DNA from: Botryotinia globosa
Lineage: Eukaryota > Ascomycota > Leotiomycetes > Helotiales > Sclerotiniaceae
NCBI GenBank assembly: GCA_014898425.1
Contig: RCSZ01000010.1
Span: 1,364,001 to 1,428,000 of the forward strand
DNA: 64,000 bases
Direction: 5' to 3'
Shown here: piece by piece, positions 46,903 to 59,547 of the stretch
How the letters are laid out: every line of letters starts with the position of its first letter
How positions within the stretch are numbered: the first letter of the stretch is position 1
The notes under the pieces: model-generated
The model's input: only the letters and a program-made list of their open reading frames with translations
Told to the model about the DNA's origin: nothing
Database searches by the model: none
Translations under genes and position numbers: made by a program

Positions 46903-47298
46903 ATGCATTTCCACATTTCCTTCATCATCGCAGCCCTCCCCCTCATCTCCGGCGCGCCTACCAACACTCACAAGCGTCAACTCGATAGTCTTCTCGGCTT
47001 GGGTACATCCAGCAGCCCACTCGCATCCGCACCCGGCCTAACGGGACTCGGTTCTCTTCTTGGGGATAGTACCGGAACGGACACAACTTCCGGACTTGGC
47101 TCTCTGGAGAGTGGACTCTCATCATTGGGTTCTTTGGGTAGTGGAACAAGTACATCATCGGGACTTGCTTCCTTGGAAAGCGAGATCTCATCACTGATGA
47201 GTGGAACTGGTACGCTTACAGGTGCGAGCGCTTCTTCAAGTGCGGATGGATTGAGCTCTTTGCTCAGCGGATTGGCACGAAAGGAGAAGAAATTTTAG
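46903..47298 (+). CDS. Small secreted Gly/Ser/Leu-rich protein, related in plan to the 45005 gene
   Basis: Single exon, 131 aa. Signal peptide MHFHISFIIAALPLISGAP, then TNTHKRQLDSLLGLG: the same order of signal peptide, short Thr spacer, Lys-Arg-Gln-Leu and L-L-G as in the neighbour 1 kb upstream. The mature region repeats irregular motifs such as TSGLGSLESGLSSLGSLGSG and contains no Cys. It ends with a basic KEKKF tail and has no membrane anchor. The two genes are best seen as diverged tandem paralogues, the first having gained a regular repeat array. Function unknown; a wall-associated or effector-like role would be speculation. Confidence 0.72.
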   Translation: MHFHISFIIAALPLISGAPTNTHKRQLDSLLGLGTSSSPLASAPGLTGLGSLLGDSTGTDTTSGLGSLESGLSSLGSLGSGTSTSSGLASLESEISSLMSGTGTLTGASASSSADGLSSLLSGLARKEKKF

Positions 47299-49655
47299 AT
47301 TTAGCATGAAGGATTTTATCACCCAGTGAGACACCTTGGAAGCTTTAGGAAGTTCAGATGATATGGTTTGGCGGGAAGTTTTCTTTGTTAAGTTGGATTT
47401 TCGAAATTTTGGTCGGAAGGATTGAGGAAGTCGCAGTCTATAAAGCAAAAATGACAGAATCTCTGACCAATATTGTCATGATCACTTGGCTCAGGCTCTT
47501 TTCCTCCGTGTGTATGACCATGAAATGCCATTGCTCGCTGGAACTTGCGATCAACCATCGAAAAATAAAGTGGACGAATGTCTGCATCTCGTACCACTTC
47601 CACTTCGCCTTCCGTTTATTGACTTCCCAGTGCACCAAAATCGGCAACGAAGATTGCTACTAAGGTGCCATAAAATGTTTTTCAATATCTCGTCTTCTGA
47701 TGGCCCACTCTGTGTCGATGACCATATGAATAAATAATGGATAGTCTAATAATCACTCAGCACTATCATCTCATGTCACAAGCCCAGAAGTTAATCCAGC
47801 GACGATGATGCTCACAAGCTAACATACTTACAAAAATTAAAGCCTATATTATTCGAAAGCGAACTACGCGAGCAAACTCTCGATTCTTTTGTCCCTCAAG
47901 CTTTCATCTTCTAACAGCACGATGTCAAGGATATATATAGAAGGTGCGATTGGATAGATATCTCAAGCCAGATCAATATCATGAACAGATCTACACACCT
48001 TTCACACAAATTCTTGAATATTATAACCTTCAAGACCATGCGAAGAGAAAGACGGCCAGACTTCTGTACTCTTCAATGTAAGGTTCAAATCTTAATTCTG
48101 ATGATGACTCGCGAGAGTCTTCACGGTAGGGGGTTCAAAACACACTGAAGATCACCAAGATATCAGTCGCACAACTGAACATTATGTAATGGCTCGCGAG
48201 AATTGGGCAGAGATTTATTATGGAGATTGGACTTCGACCCATATCACATATGAAGGAATACATTCGCCATTACGGATGATATGAACGTTGAATCATGGCC
48301 AATCTATGCCAGAATTTCTGACACCACTAGTCAGTCCTTCAAAATCTCTAAGACCGAATCCAGGATTACCTTCGAGCTCCTCCTCATTTTCAGTGTCCTA
48401 GGTACAAATTTCCTCTTCTTCTTCTTCTTCTTCATCCGACCACTAATCCTTCATCCAGTTCAAGCAGAGCCAGCTCTTCGATAAATAAATTATCGCAACC
48501 GCAACCGTTGGGTGAATTCTATACGGAAGTCCAGCATATATATATCCTTCAATAAGTTCGACCACATTGTTACTGAACTATGAAACTTGCTCAGAGACAT
48601 TTTTCACCCTCACACGGAAACTTCTTGCGATCTGTGAAAAAAAAAATTCAGCACTTCCCCAGAAACTTTGACTCCAAATGAATTGAGATGTATGCGATTG
48701 AAGATATTGGCAACGCAAACAGAATAAGACAATCTCAAGCCACAACACCAGCAGGTACTACCTGGATGCTAGAACGTTTTCAAAGAGAACATACATTTGT
48801 ACACTTTTCTCTATAAAAAATATGTACACGCACTAATACTAGAATGCCAAGCATAAATCATTCACAGAATTGGAAGGTGCATCTAAGTGATTATGTGCAC
48901 ATTGGTGCTCCTGAATCACATGAATGTAATCACAACGGCGCAGCATGATTGCGTATCACCAGTGATTATTTATCAAAGTCACAGAATTGACTTAGTTCTG
49001 ACGATTTACATAATTTCAGAATGCGGCTTGATTTGCGGTACCTGTACGGAATGATTAATTGTATGAGTTTGTTGCTGATATGTTGTCATCTTTCATAGGT
49101 GCAGGTGAACTAACTAATAATATATTTGTGATTGAGATGTAGCTAAATGAATGTTCAGATAATGTTATAGTGATAACCTTATATGATATTATTTATTAAT
49201 ATGCGTAGAGTATTTCAGAACGCAGTGTAGATTTAAGTAACTTACAAGAGAATATCTCACCAGAACCTAAAGATGCCCGGATCTCACGGTATGCTCTCTA
49301 TTATACGACTGAAGGGCTAGCAGCAGATATCAATTCGAACCAGCAAAACATAACACAAAGATGCGTTGGATACGCAGTCAGACTGGAATTAAATATGATT
49401 CCCTGTCTTAAAAAGACCATATGGGAATTTTTTACTTCCCTGTTCGGGGAAGACTTTTTCGTGCTTCATGCTGGTAGAGTGTACGAAAATATATAGTATA
49501 AGTAGTGTCAGCTCAAAAATAATTACAGATTCGAATTCAAATCTGATACTCTCTATATAGATAGTAACTTTATTGCTCATTCACGAGGAAATTTATATAC
49601 CTCTCTGAAAGCCGACATAACCCGCTCTTTATTGATCGAAACATCTTTACCCACG
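47299..49655. other. Intergenic region
   Basis: 2.36 kb with no supported gene. Contains a TTC microsatellite at about 48414-48432 and AT-rich ordinary sequence. Confidence 0.5.
48414..48432. repeat. TTC trinucleotide microsatellite
   Basis: Tandem TTC units in non-coding DNA. Confidence 0.8.
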
Positions 49656-51599
49656 ATGACCTCTCCCCAAGATTCTGCCACTCAAGCTCATTACATTGTT
49701 ATTGGAGGTGGCACATCCGGCTTGGTCGTTGCCCATCGGTTGACTGAGAATCCCGATGTGCATGTTCTTGTTCTTGAAGCGGGTGTAAACCGACCCTCGA
49801 GTCCAGATTCCTGCTTTTTGGACAACCCTACTAGGGTCCGAAGCCGATTGGCAGTTCCGTTCTGTTCCCCAAGTAAGTAACTGAGAGTCCACGGCTTCGA
49901 GATATCGGGAGCAGCTAATATGAAATAGCCAGGTCTAGGCGGTCGAACGATCAGCGAGCCATGGGGAAAACTCCTTGGAGGCTCATCCACTATCAATTGT
50001 CAATGGTTTATCGCCCCTTCACAAGCGGAGATTGATTCATGGGCTAAATTAGGAAACGATGGTTGGGACTGGGCCGCTTTATCTCCATACTACAAGAAGT
50101 TCTATACTCTTTCATCACCACCCGACAGCGAGACTCTCGAGCATCTAGGTATTAACTGGATCAATGAAGATTACCGTGGAACAACTGGACCCATTCAAGT
50201 ATCATTTCCCGGAGTTGTCCAAAATCCGCTATGCAAGGCCTGGATTGATAGCTTTCGTGACTTTGAAAAATTAACTACTGGAGGTAGGTGGTTGCCTGCA
50301 AGGGGAACTTGTTCCATGCCAAGAATATGATGAACTTATACATAATAGATCTTTTTTCTGGAAACTCGACTGGGGCATACAGCAATGCAGCTACGGTCGA
50401 TATTGTCACCAAGACTCGAAGCTACGCAGGCTCTGCGTATGGTATACCGGCTCTTCAGAGACCGAACTTTCACTTGATTACAGACGCTACAGCTCATAAG
50501 ATATTGTTCAAGGAAACAAGCGATGGCCTCATTGCGAATGGTGTATTGGCATCTGTTCACGGTTAGATCAAGCAGTTTACCGCCACCAAGGAAGTTATTC
50601 TCGCCGCTGGAGTGTTCAACACACCCAAACTGCTTGAATTATCCGGCATAGGAGATGAAGATTTACTTAAAAAGTTCAGCATTCCGGTCGTCATCATTAA
50701 TTCTGGCCTAGGAGAAAATGCAGGATCATTTAATGACAGGTGTCAGCTTTGAGGTCGTTGATAGAGTAACAACTGGCGATCCTTTGTTGCGCCAAGAGCC
50801 ACAGGCGTTGGAACTTGCTCAGAAATTGTACACCGAGAACAAAGCAGGTCCCTTTACTATTGATGGAGTACAATCTCACGCATTCATGCCCATCCTGGAA
50901 TATTCCGATGCGGAAGGTCGCCAAAAACAGGCCGAACTATTGACGAGTATACTCCAGAAGTACCCTCCAAAGCCACAAGATGTGGATTATTTTGAAGCTG
51001 TACGCTCGATTATCGAAAGTCCAGGAGAATTTTCGGCGGCTTGGTTGATGTTTCTTGCTCAAATAAATCCCCATGAGGGTGGAAAGAGTTTTGTAGGGTC
51101 AGATCTACAACCAGAAAATTTTGATAGTCTTGGTTGTTGCCAAAGCCACCCGTTCTCTCGTGGATCTACTCACATCGCCTCATCAAAGGTTGATGATTTA
51201 CCTACCATTGATCCACGATTCTTATCGCATCCTGCAGATCTTGAGATCTTGGCACGTCCTGTACAGACGCTTGAGACACTTCGTCAAACGAAAGAACTCT
51301 CAGCCTTTTTCAAACCTGACGGGAAGCGAAACCACCTAGACTCCTTCCATATCCATACTCTGGAGGGAGCCAAGAAGTATGTCCTTGACACTGCCGTGAC
51401 TGCTTCTCACACTTGTGGTACCGCTGCAATGCTACCAAAAGAAAAAGGGGGCGTTGTAAATGATAAGCTAATCGTTCACGGTACGAACAATCTACGCGTG
51501 GTTGATGCAAGCATTTCCCCACTGATTCCACGTGGGAATATCCAATCCTCGGTGTATGCTGTGGCAGAAAAGGCTGCAGATATCATCAAAGGTGCTTGA
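49656..51599 (+). pseudogene. Disrupted GMC-family FAD oxidoreductase
   Basis: Strong GMC signatures are spread over three frames. The N-terminal FAD motif [16 protein letters not shown] is followed by a glutamate in LVLEAG. Then come GKLLGGSSTIN, TRSYAGSAYG, EVILAAGVFNTPKLLELSGIG, and the C-terminal SHTCGTAAM and VVDASISPLIPRGN. Two introns still look functional (49873-49928 and 50284-50348). Three lesions break it: a frameshift between about 49790 and 49812, an in-frame TAG at 50564-50566 after SVHG, and a frameshift near 50717 at the GEN/QDH junction. The C-terminal 293-residue frame from 50718 is intact. GMC members include aryl-alcohol and choline oxidases; the former substrate cannot be told. 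Three independent lesions make sequencing error unlikely as the sole cause. Confidence 0.85.
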
Positions 51600-52667
51600 T
51601 TTGACCTCGTTGCAATAGTTAGCCAGCATTGATCAGAATCACGCCATAAGCGTTCCGTATAAAGTGGAGGTAGAATTATGATCTATTGTGAGAATGAAAA
51701 ATCGTCCTGCTGAATTGTTCCCAAGACTGGCCAAGACTGGCCAAGACTGGAAATGCAAATTATTATGGTGATATGAAAGAAGTAATTATCCACAAGTCCG
51801 GAGAGATGGAGCATACGTGTGTCGGTGATTGGACGTATTATAGAATAATGTGATATATTATATCGTGGCGCGCAAACGATCCTATCACGATAATCAATGC
51901 GCGCCCAATTTTCGGGGTATCGCCAAATCGACAAACCCGGGTAGCGAGTGATTGTTATCCCGTCCTCAAGCGATCCATCTTGAGTAGAATGAATTTACTG
52001 TATATAGTATTTCAAATACAGGTGTATATAAGTAGAAGGGTTTCAATTGCGATAACATCTCGGGACCGAGTTATCAAAAGTCCACGCAATCTAATGAGCA
52101 ATCACCAAATTTATTACGGGGAAAATGGACTTGGTGCCCGCTACCAATCTTAAGTCCGAAGATCCACCGGTGAAAATATCACAATCTTTCGCGATGTGAT
52201 TGGAAGCAACTTCGAAGTATCAAGTTGATATATTCATCTAGACATTTCTCGATTCGGAACTCTCCCCGTCGAACGGGTCGCCTTTATCACCCATACTTGT
52301 GGATGTCGGATGCTGGTAACATGTGTCTTTGGCCATCAAGAAGCACTCACTTCCTGGGGAAATGGGGTGCAAATCGTAGTACAAGCTGCGGTTAAGGGTA
52401 CGCGTCCCTGAAAAAATCAGTTGAGATTACCCATGAGCTACGACTACTAAGGGTCTCGTAGGATCTGGGCATGGGTATCCAATGGGATATCGTATGGATA
52501 ATTTGAGTAGATCCAAACGAATTCCCATTAAAGCAGGTGCTCAACGATTGTACCTTTGTCCTTTTCTGCCCTCCCCTTAATCTTCTTTCTTTCGAAGTTT
52601 TCAATCTAAGTGAATACTGAAATTGTCTCGAGTATCACGGTGCTTTGTGAAAGGGAATGTTGAGGTT
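51600..52667. other. Intergenic region
   Basis: 1.07 kb between two disrupted genes, with a perfect 10-bp triplicate listed separately. No supported gene. Confidence 0.5.
51721..51750. repeat. Three perfect tandem copies of CCAAGACTGG
   Basis: A 10-bp unit repeated three times without mismatch downstream of the disrupted GMC gene. Confidence 0.9.
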
Positions 52668-53561
52668 ATGAAACGCGCCACTAGAGTGGCCATCGTTGCG
52701 ATATTACTCTTTTTCAATCTTCTTTTCGTGGGTTTCCATCTGCGCAATATCTTTACCGTTTTCGATATCGTGGGTGCGTCAATCGATGGGTACATTCCTC
52801 GGCCGGTGAAGACTGGACAAGATAGAGCTGTGGTCATTCCGCACTTAAAAACCGAAGACATAAGTTGGGTTGAGGAGTTTTTACCTGAGTGAAGGAAACT
52901 CATATCAATGTCCCAATTGACAAATACTTATGACCAATACTAATTGCCATAAAATATACAGTTGGCAGTCATACGTTTACTCTGTTGACGATCCAGATGC
53001 CAAACTACATACACCAAATAAAGGCCACGAGTCAATAGTAGTATACCTCACACACATCATTGACAATTAGGATAAGCTTCCTTCGATAAGCGCTTTCCTT
53101 CATGCCCACCAAAATGATTGGTGGGATGCACGAGACACAGATGTAGCTGGTCATGATAAAGTTGTATCTTTAAACACCCCCAACCTTGATTTTGTGCAAA
53201 AACAAGGCTACGTCAATCTTCGATGTGCTTTGAAGCCCGGTTGTGCACTATCAGATGTTTCTCCTAACACTCATATAAACCCAGAGATCTGGATGCAAGT
53301 ATTCGGGAACGATACGGCTATGCCTGCTGAGATCGGCGCAACATGTTGTGCTCAATTTGCGGTTTCGAAATTACAGATATTGCAAAGAAAAAGGAGGAGT
53401 ACATACACTATCGGGATTGGGTACTCCAAACTCCATTACCGGACCGAGAAAGTGGGAGAGTTATGGAATATCTTTGGCATATCATATTTGGGAGGAACGC
53501 AATGCATTGCCCAGAGCCCAATCAATGTTATTGTGACGTATATGGGAGGTGCGATCAATGA
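52668..53561 (+). pseudogene. Disrupted DUF3431-family gene (type II membrane protein)
   Basis: Exon 1 (52668-52888) encodes a basic start, one hydrophobic helix (VAIVAILLFFNLLFVGF) and a luminal segment, RAVVIPHLKTEDISWVEEFL. A GT-AG intron (52889-52961) leads to WQSYVYSVDD. Family-like blocks continue (SAFLHAHQNDWW, VNLRCALKPGC, GATCCAQFAVS), but an in-frame TAG sits at 53068-53070. Near 53390 the frame must change to reach EEYIHYRDWVL, MEYLWHIIFG and the Cys-rich end CPEPNQCYCDVYGRC. This order matches DUF3431, a fungal family of glycosyltransferase-like luminal proteins whose function is not established. Two lesions indicate a pseudogene, about 1 kb after another disrupted gene. Confidence 0.8.
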
Positions 53562-53577
53562 TTGTTTGGGGAAATAA

Positions 53578-55347
53578 AGTTCACGTCAAGCTTCAGGATA
53601 TGAAGAATTGTATTTTCAATATCTACCATACTTTCTTTACATCTTCCATGCCAAGATCCGAAAGAATCAAAGTCTTACCGGTACTGGTACCCAATACTTT
53701 TAGGCAATTTAGGCGACCGAAGATGAATTTCCAAGATTTGAGGTACCGCTATATTAGTGCAATTAGCTAGTCATTCCCCTTCTGCTCATACCCCACCTTT
53801 CTATTCGGATTGAAGATCCAAAGGGAGACTTCAAGATGATTCCATGATGTACCTTGATAACTTGGTTGGATCTACAATTTCCATCAAGTGTTGACACTAT
53901 CTCCAGACCAGATTTTTGTCGTCATTGTCATGTCGTCAATATACGAACTGTGGAAATTGACTACTTGACTAATCTCGTGACTCCACGAACTCAAAAGATG
54001 TTGATATTTGGAATTTAGCTCAAAATTTGTCGATCACTATGTTGTGCAGCAGGTAGTTGACGCTCGTCACTAGAAAGGAAAAGTTTATTTGAGCCTTGGC
54101 GGCCGTTTATTTGCTGCTTCACGTGTTTATACTTTTCGACAGTTGGAGATTGTCCATTTAAGGTTCAAGATCTTGGGGGTGGTGTGATTAAATCGCTTTT
54201 ACTAATTAGTATGGCCCATTGGCTACTTTATCCTTCATGGGGGTATTGTGCGTTCGCAGCAGTCTAAAGTAGTTCAATAGTCGGAAGTTTCTACTAACCT
54301 TTGTGGGGAACTGCAAAGATCTTGGCCTTCCACACTTGTGTCACTCATGTAAATTCCGGCGCTGTATCGGTCATTGATTTTCTGCCGTGTTGACGTTTGC
54401 TGAACATCGTCCGTCAGATGAATCCGCTTTCACCAGGATCTGGTATGTATCAAGTGAATACCTGGGTATTCTAGATTGTACTGCGTTGTTTGAAATAAAT
54501 ATGAAAGATGCGACCATAATGGATTGATATTGTCTGGATGTATAGCGTCAACAATCCTTCCATATGTACAAGAACAGTTTCTTCGGCATATAAGCAGGAG
54601 TACCGCGCTCACATATCCCTGAACTGTTGCATCTTAGGTATAAGCTAATTGATCGGCAATACTTCTAGCAGGGGTGATTTATAACGGAGTGGGATCATGA
54701 TTTAGCGGAGAGGGGTATGGTTCATATCCGGAAGACTATATTGGCTTCTGATAGAATGGTGTCTTCAAGACATTGTCCTGAGACCGAAGTTCGCTCAGTA
54801 TAAACAAACCACCGACAACAGCTAGGCCTGCAAGACTAAGCCAACTATTGACATAGCTCCTCCTTAGTTTCTATAAAACATCATCAAGTTATCAGACGAC
54901 TCTAGTAAGCTCCGCAGGTTCTTGCAAGACTCCAGCTCTCTCCCATTGTGGGTGTCTATTATGAAATTCTTACCCCTCACAGTTCAATCAAGTGACCAGA
55001 ATCAAGGCTTTCCCTGATTTTTAGTATATGAAATATCTTCTGGTCGATCGATTTTACCGATTTCACTCCCATAATCCAGTTCCCAACGTCCTCGGCACCC
55101 GTCATTCAGATTCAAGTCACCTTTAGAGTCACACTATCACCTAGCTTTAAAGGATCTACATATGCGATCCATTTCCTCTCGTAATTTTCGGCTCGGATTG
55201 CAGGAAGCTAAGGATGGATCTTTGTTTATATAGGACGCCTTGTTTGTAAAATCATACTATGAATTGTTTACTTCCCTCTGTCTCATTATTGTCGTACTTC
55301 AACTCCCAACACAGCATCAAGCATATTCGCTGTTGTAGTCGATACAC
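53578..55347. other. Intergenic region
   Basis: 1.77 kb without a supported gene or recognised repeat. Confidence 0.5.
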
Positions 55348-57792
55348 ATGAAAGCCTTTTTCTCACTTCTCATTATCGGGGCATGTTCCCCGAACCTTGT
55401 CTTCTCTGCTATCGCCCTTGACAGGCTCAGCACTTCAGATAGTAATGCCCCAGTGCTTGTCCCTTCAGCCGTTGCAAATGTTAGCAGCATCGCAAAGACA
55501 ACTGAAGAATGGACACCTAAAGAACTGGTGGTAATTGCTAACAATGGATGCTTCAAGATGATTGAAGATAACATGGACAAGATCTCTGATTGGGTGCAGA
55601 AATACAAAGATTGGGAAGCTTTAGCACTACAGGACACTGTTAGTGGGAAGAGTCTCTCGGCTCGCTATGGAGAAGAAAAGCTCGGCATGCCTCACTGGTT
55701 TTGCGATCCCGACAATGGCTGCTCTTCATTGCCAAGTCCTCTGAAGATTTTGCAATTTGTGGATGCCACCGAACCGAACATGTCTCGGGAAAAAAGCGTC
55801 GAAGAAGCTCAGGGAAGATACTGGGCCGCTATGAGCTACTACATGACCTTCCGCACTGCAACTCACACACTAGTAAGTCTATTAATGATTGCTCATCAGT
55901 ATTTGTTACTAACAATCTTCAGAATGCGCTCAAACGTGCCCAGGATTTTGTGTTGCCAAGAATCGACACTATCATCGTAGACTTCACCAAGCAAGGCAAC
56001 AGTGAAACAATTCTCAAATGCAAGCTCAAAACATTTTTTATCGATCTGCTATATCAATTCTCGGAAAAATTCCTCGTGATGAGTTTGGCAAAAATAGTCA
56101 AAATTGAGGGTGATGCCGGGGGGCTTTGGACTTCGGTCAACAAGCTTAAGCCGTTTGAAGTTGTCTCTCTCATGAAACAGATTCTTGATTTTACATTACC
56201 AATGGAGCATGATTACAAGTATAAAAAGTTTGGAGCAGGCAATGACGGAGAAACTCCTTTCGACTTCTTGCGTCTCACAAGTATGACATATACGAGTGAC
56301 CTTTACTGTGGCCATATGGATGGTGTGGCTGCTGATGGAAGCGACACTGGGACTCGTATCAGCGACTCCAAATACCACATGAGTGAGATCATGAAGCACT
56401 ATATCAAAAACGTCAGTGACGTCTTCAAAGCACTCAATGGATTTGGGGAAACCCATCTTGATCAGAAGATGAGCGATTGGATGTTCAACGCCAATTATGA
56501 GGAGATCGTCCACCAACTTGACCGTGTTGACATCTCCGAGGAAGCTCAAAATTTTAGCCACACAATCGCAGGTTATTTCATTTCTGCTGGTTGGGCTAGC
56601 AACAAATGTTACATGAAGTGCCAACCCAAGTTGTTTCGACAAAATGTTCAGAAAAGATGTTACGAGGCGCAATTCGCCGCAGATAGATTCTGTCCTGAAG
56701 ATGCGCCTGATACATTGTGTCAAGTCAACTGCTACACGATGATGGACTCTGGAAATCATGAAAAGAGACTCATCGGTATCGAAAAGCTCGGCATGCACGG
56801 GTTTGATATAGAAAATGTCAAGAGAGACTCTTGGAATAATTATAAAGAACTGAATAGGCTTAAGAGACCCCAGATAGATTACGTCAATGGCAAAGAATTC
56901 ACATTCGGCGCAGAAAATAGATCAGCCCTCGTTCTTTCTGTATCTTTGTCCGCCACCAATAAAATCTCCGATAAGCCCACCAAGTCTTGGAACTTCCCAT
57001 GTTTCAGTGGCCAGGACTATAGAGGTCTCGATACTGAACGACACTTGATTAATATGAATATGGGATTTGGTTCCACGGATTGGGGAGGAGGAGGAAAAGG
57101 AAAAGCTCGTGCTTGGGAAATGTTTCAACAGCAATGTCCAGAAGTAAGTCGAGAATCCCAATTTTGAATTCATCCGCTAACCTCGATTCTAGCAAACCCG
57201 CAAAATGCCTCCCCTTACCCGCTATCTTAACATAATTTGTGGACAACGCCTCAAGTGGCCCGAAAGAACATGGAAAGACGGACTTGTACACCGCCGAGTC
57301 ATGCAACCAGACGTCGAAGGAAAGAACTTCGAAACCTGCAGAACCCTCCGGGAAAAAACCGAAGACATGGACGAAGAAACCGCAAATCATCTCTTCTGCC
57401 ACGGATACTGGCCCGAATCCTCCAAAGTTTTCAGCAACGAAAAATCGTGGGTTTACACCGATTGGAACGCCCGCTGGCATCGTGGTTCGGGGCTCAAATT
57501 CATGTATAATCATAAACTCAGATGTCACCTCCATCGAAAGAGCACTCCAAATTTCCGCCCCGATCAGAAGTGGCTGGATATGAATTGGACTAATGATCCC
57601 TCGAAGGTGGTTGGTGAGGGGAAAAATCTTAATGGTACGGTGTTGGAGCTAGTTTCTGAAGAGGCTAATGTCATGGAAGAGCTACCTGATGATGCGGAAG
57701 ATATAGATCCGGAGGGGACGGAGAGGTTGAAAAATATTATCGAGGAGTTTAGTAAGGAGATTATAAAGACCAAGTCGAAAGATTCGGCTTGA
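55348..57792 (+). CDS. Large secreted protein of unknown function
   Basis: Exons 55348-55872, 55923-57143 and 57193-57792 give 781 aa; both introns (50 and 49 nt) are phase 0 with GTAAGT donors. The signal peptide is MKAFFSLLIIGACSPNLVFS. Mature-region cysteines occur in pairs or clusters: WFCDPDNGC, NKCYMKCQ, CPEDAPDTLCQVNC, and FETC, FCHGYW and LRCH near the end. This suggests several disulfides. No transmembrane helix after the signal and no anchor signal. The C-terminal ~60 residues are acidic then Lys-rich. I do not recognise a catalytic domain; W-Y-F-rich blocks such as GRYWAAMSYYMTFRTATHT suggest a folded protein. Intact frames and clean introns show it is a functional gene unlike its disrupted neighbours. 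Confidence 0.8.
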
Positions 57793-58165
57793 TAGGAAGA
57801 GAGAAGTGGAGAAAGGAATGTGAAAGAGAGAGATACCTTTAATGTGTAATGTGGCAGGAAGTAAAAGTTGAGGTTGTGGTGGTAAGAGATGTGTCTCTCC
57901 CTAATGTCAGAGAGGTCAGAATCACATAATCACATGGGACTACACACCATATATCATCGAATGATCATCTCGAATCTAGCACAGAAATATATATCCTCTT
58001 TTAACATGCAAAAGACTGTGCAACAGTTTCCACTTATGACCTTTCGCAGGATCTAAAAAACATGAAAAAATAACTCATTCATAATATATATAACGTATGA
58101 TACATGATACATAATGAAATCTAGCTCTATCTACAAAACCATAAATGAGAAATCAACTATTTCAT
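57793..58165. other. Short convergent intergenic region
   Basis: 373 bp between converging genes, AT-rich with ATATATA runs. Probably 3' untranslated sequence. Confidence 0.5.
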
Positions 58166-59547
58166 CTACTTCCTAATCCAGTCAAAAGTGACTCTCGCAA
58201 ATGCTTGAGAAGGGAAGTCTATCAATCGATAGAATATTTCCGCGCTTGGAATGACCGTCAACAAAGATACAAAGAAACAAGCTGTGGCTGCTGCTTCAAA
58301 TGACGCATTTCTTATTTCGGTGAGATGGGTGAAGAGTTTAATGCCCACGGAGTAAATGATGATGCTTTGGACAAGAAACCAACCTATTGATTGTTAGCTT
58401 TGGCGCCACAGAGAGGAAATAGTGAATGAGACTTACTGAGGGATCTTTTTCCCAAATACATGAGGAATGGATTGCGGAACACCGCTTGTGGGAAACTCCA
58501 AGTTTCTAAGATCAGGAAGGTTCCAAGCAAGAAGAGATAATTATCATCTCTGGCCATTGGTGTGCCGGGTTCCATTACCACATCATTCAATCCACCAGTC
58601 GAATACTCGCCGGTGTGGATTCTGACCTCCTTGTAAACATCTTGGGGTCTCCAAGCAGCCCAAATGTACATCACGATCAAACCGACCAAGGTAAGAATGG
58701 TATACAATGGCCAGACGGGCATTCTCCACTTTCTGCCTCTCCAAGTTCCCAGCGGAATTCCCGCCTGGGCACGCATTTGGAAATTCATATTGATACTCAT
58801 ATCAGCCAATAAGAGACCAGTAATTGAATACCAAGCCCAGCTATCAACCCACCATGCGGTAGCAATGAATCCAATGAAAGCCTTGACTCTCCATGACTTT
58901 CGCACATAGGGAATAATGACCATCGTCATGTAAACAGTATAGCTCTGTTGGAAGAGGACGGAGATGACCCAAAGAGTTTGCGAGGGAAAAGCGTAGTTCG
59001 CTGCTTGGAGGTCAAATTTCTTATTCGTCCAGAACAGAATGAAAACCGAGTTGAAGTATGCAAGAGCATTTGGGATCATGTAGGGAATATCGATGGTGGT
59101 ATTGTTTGTTGCGGTTTTGAACTCATCGATATAAGACGTTCCAATGCAAGTGAAAACGATATATATGATTGCGAGGGAAAATGCAACAGGAAACCAGAGA
59201 CGTAAGCCTCGACGGAAAGATGACGATGCGACGAAATCGTGCGAGGGTTTGTTAAGGAATGGTGTGCAGATTGTGCGCGCGGAGATGAGAATGAATGCTG
59301 AATAGATCAAAGATTCATTCCAGAAGAGAACGGAGACTACCTTTCGGAGCATCTCCTGATAAACAGGGCCATCGGAATTGGGGGTACCGGTGACGGCTGT
59401 GGGAACGAGGGTATTCAGGAATGTCCAAAGAAATGATTGGATAACTAGAAATCCTCTGAGACCGACAAAGTGAGACTGAGAAGGAATCTGGTGAAGGGTA
59501 GGCTCTTGGTAGAACTCCTTCACAGGTGTTAATTGGGTGAAAGCCAT
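58166..59547 (-). CDS. Acyltransferase-3 family membrane protein
   Basis: Exons 59547-58437 and 58383-58166 give 442 aa; the 53-nt intron starts GTAAGT and ends AATAG with a GCTAAC branch point. The first ATG in frame is at 59547. HFVGLRGFLVIQSFLWTFLNT near the N-terminus is the characteristic opening of acyltransferase-3 proteins, where the His and the R-G-x-x-x-x pair are typical. About ten hydrophobic segments follow, with loops WWVDSWAWYSITGLLLADMS and NPFLMYLGKRSLS. These enzymes transfer acyl (often acetyl) groups to sugars or small molecules at a membrane. Substrate unknown here. It lies on the same strand as the GT2 glycosyltransferase 2.1 kb upstream, so joint action on a polysaccharide is possible but unproven. 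Confidence 0.82.

Noticed and set aside
49768..49814. Possible mini-intron explaining the first GMC frameshift
   Set aside because: Available GT-AG pairs would be only about 22-24 nt, too short, and would remove conserved EAG-adjacent residues.
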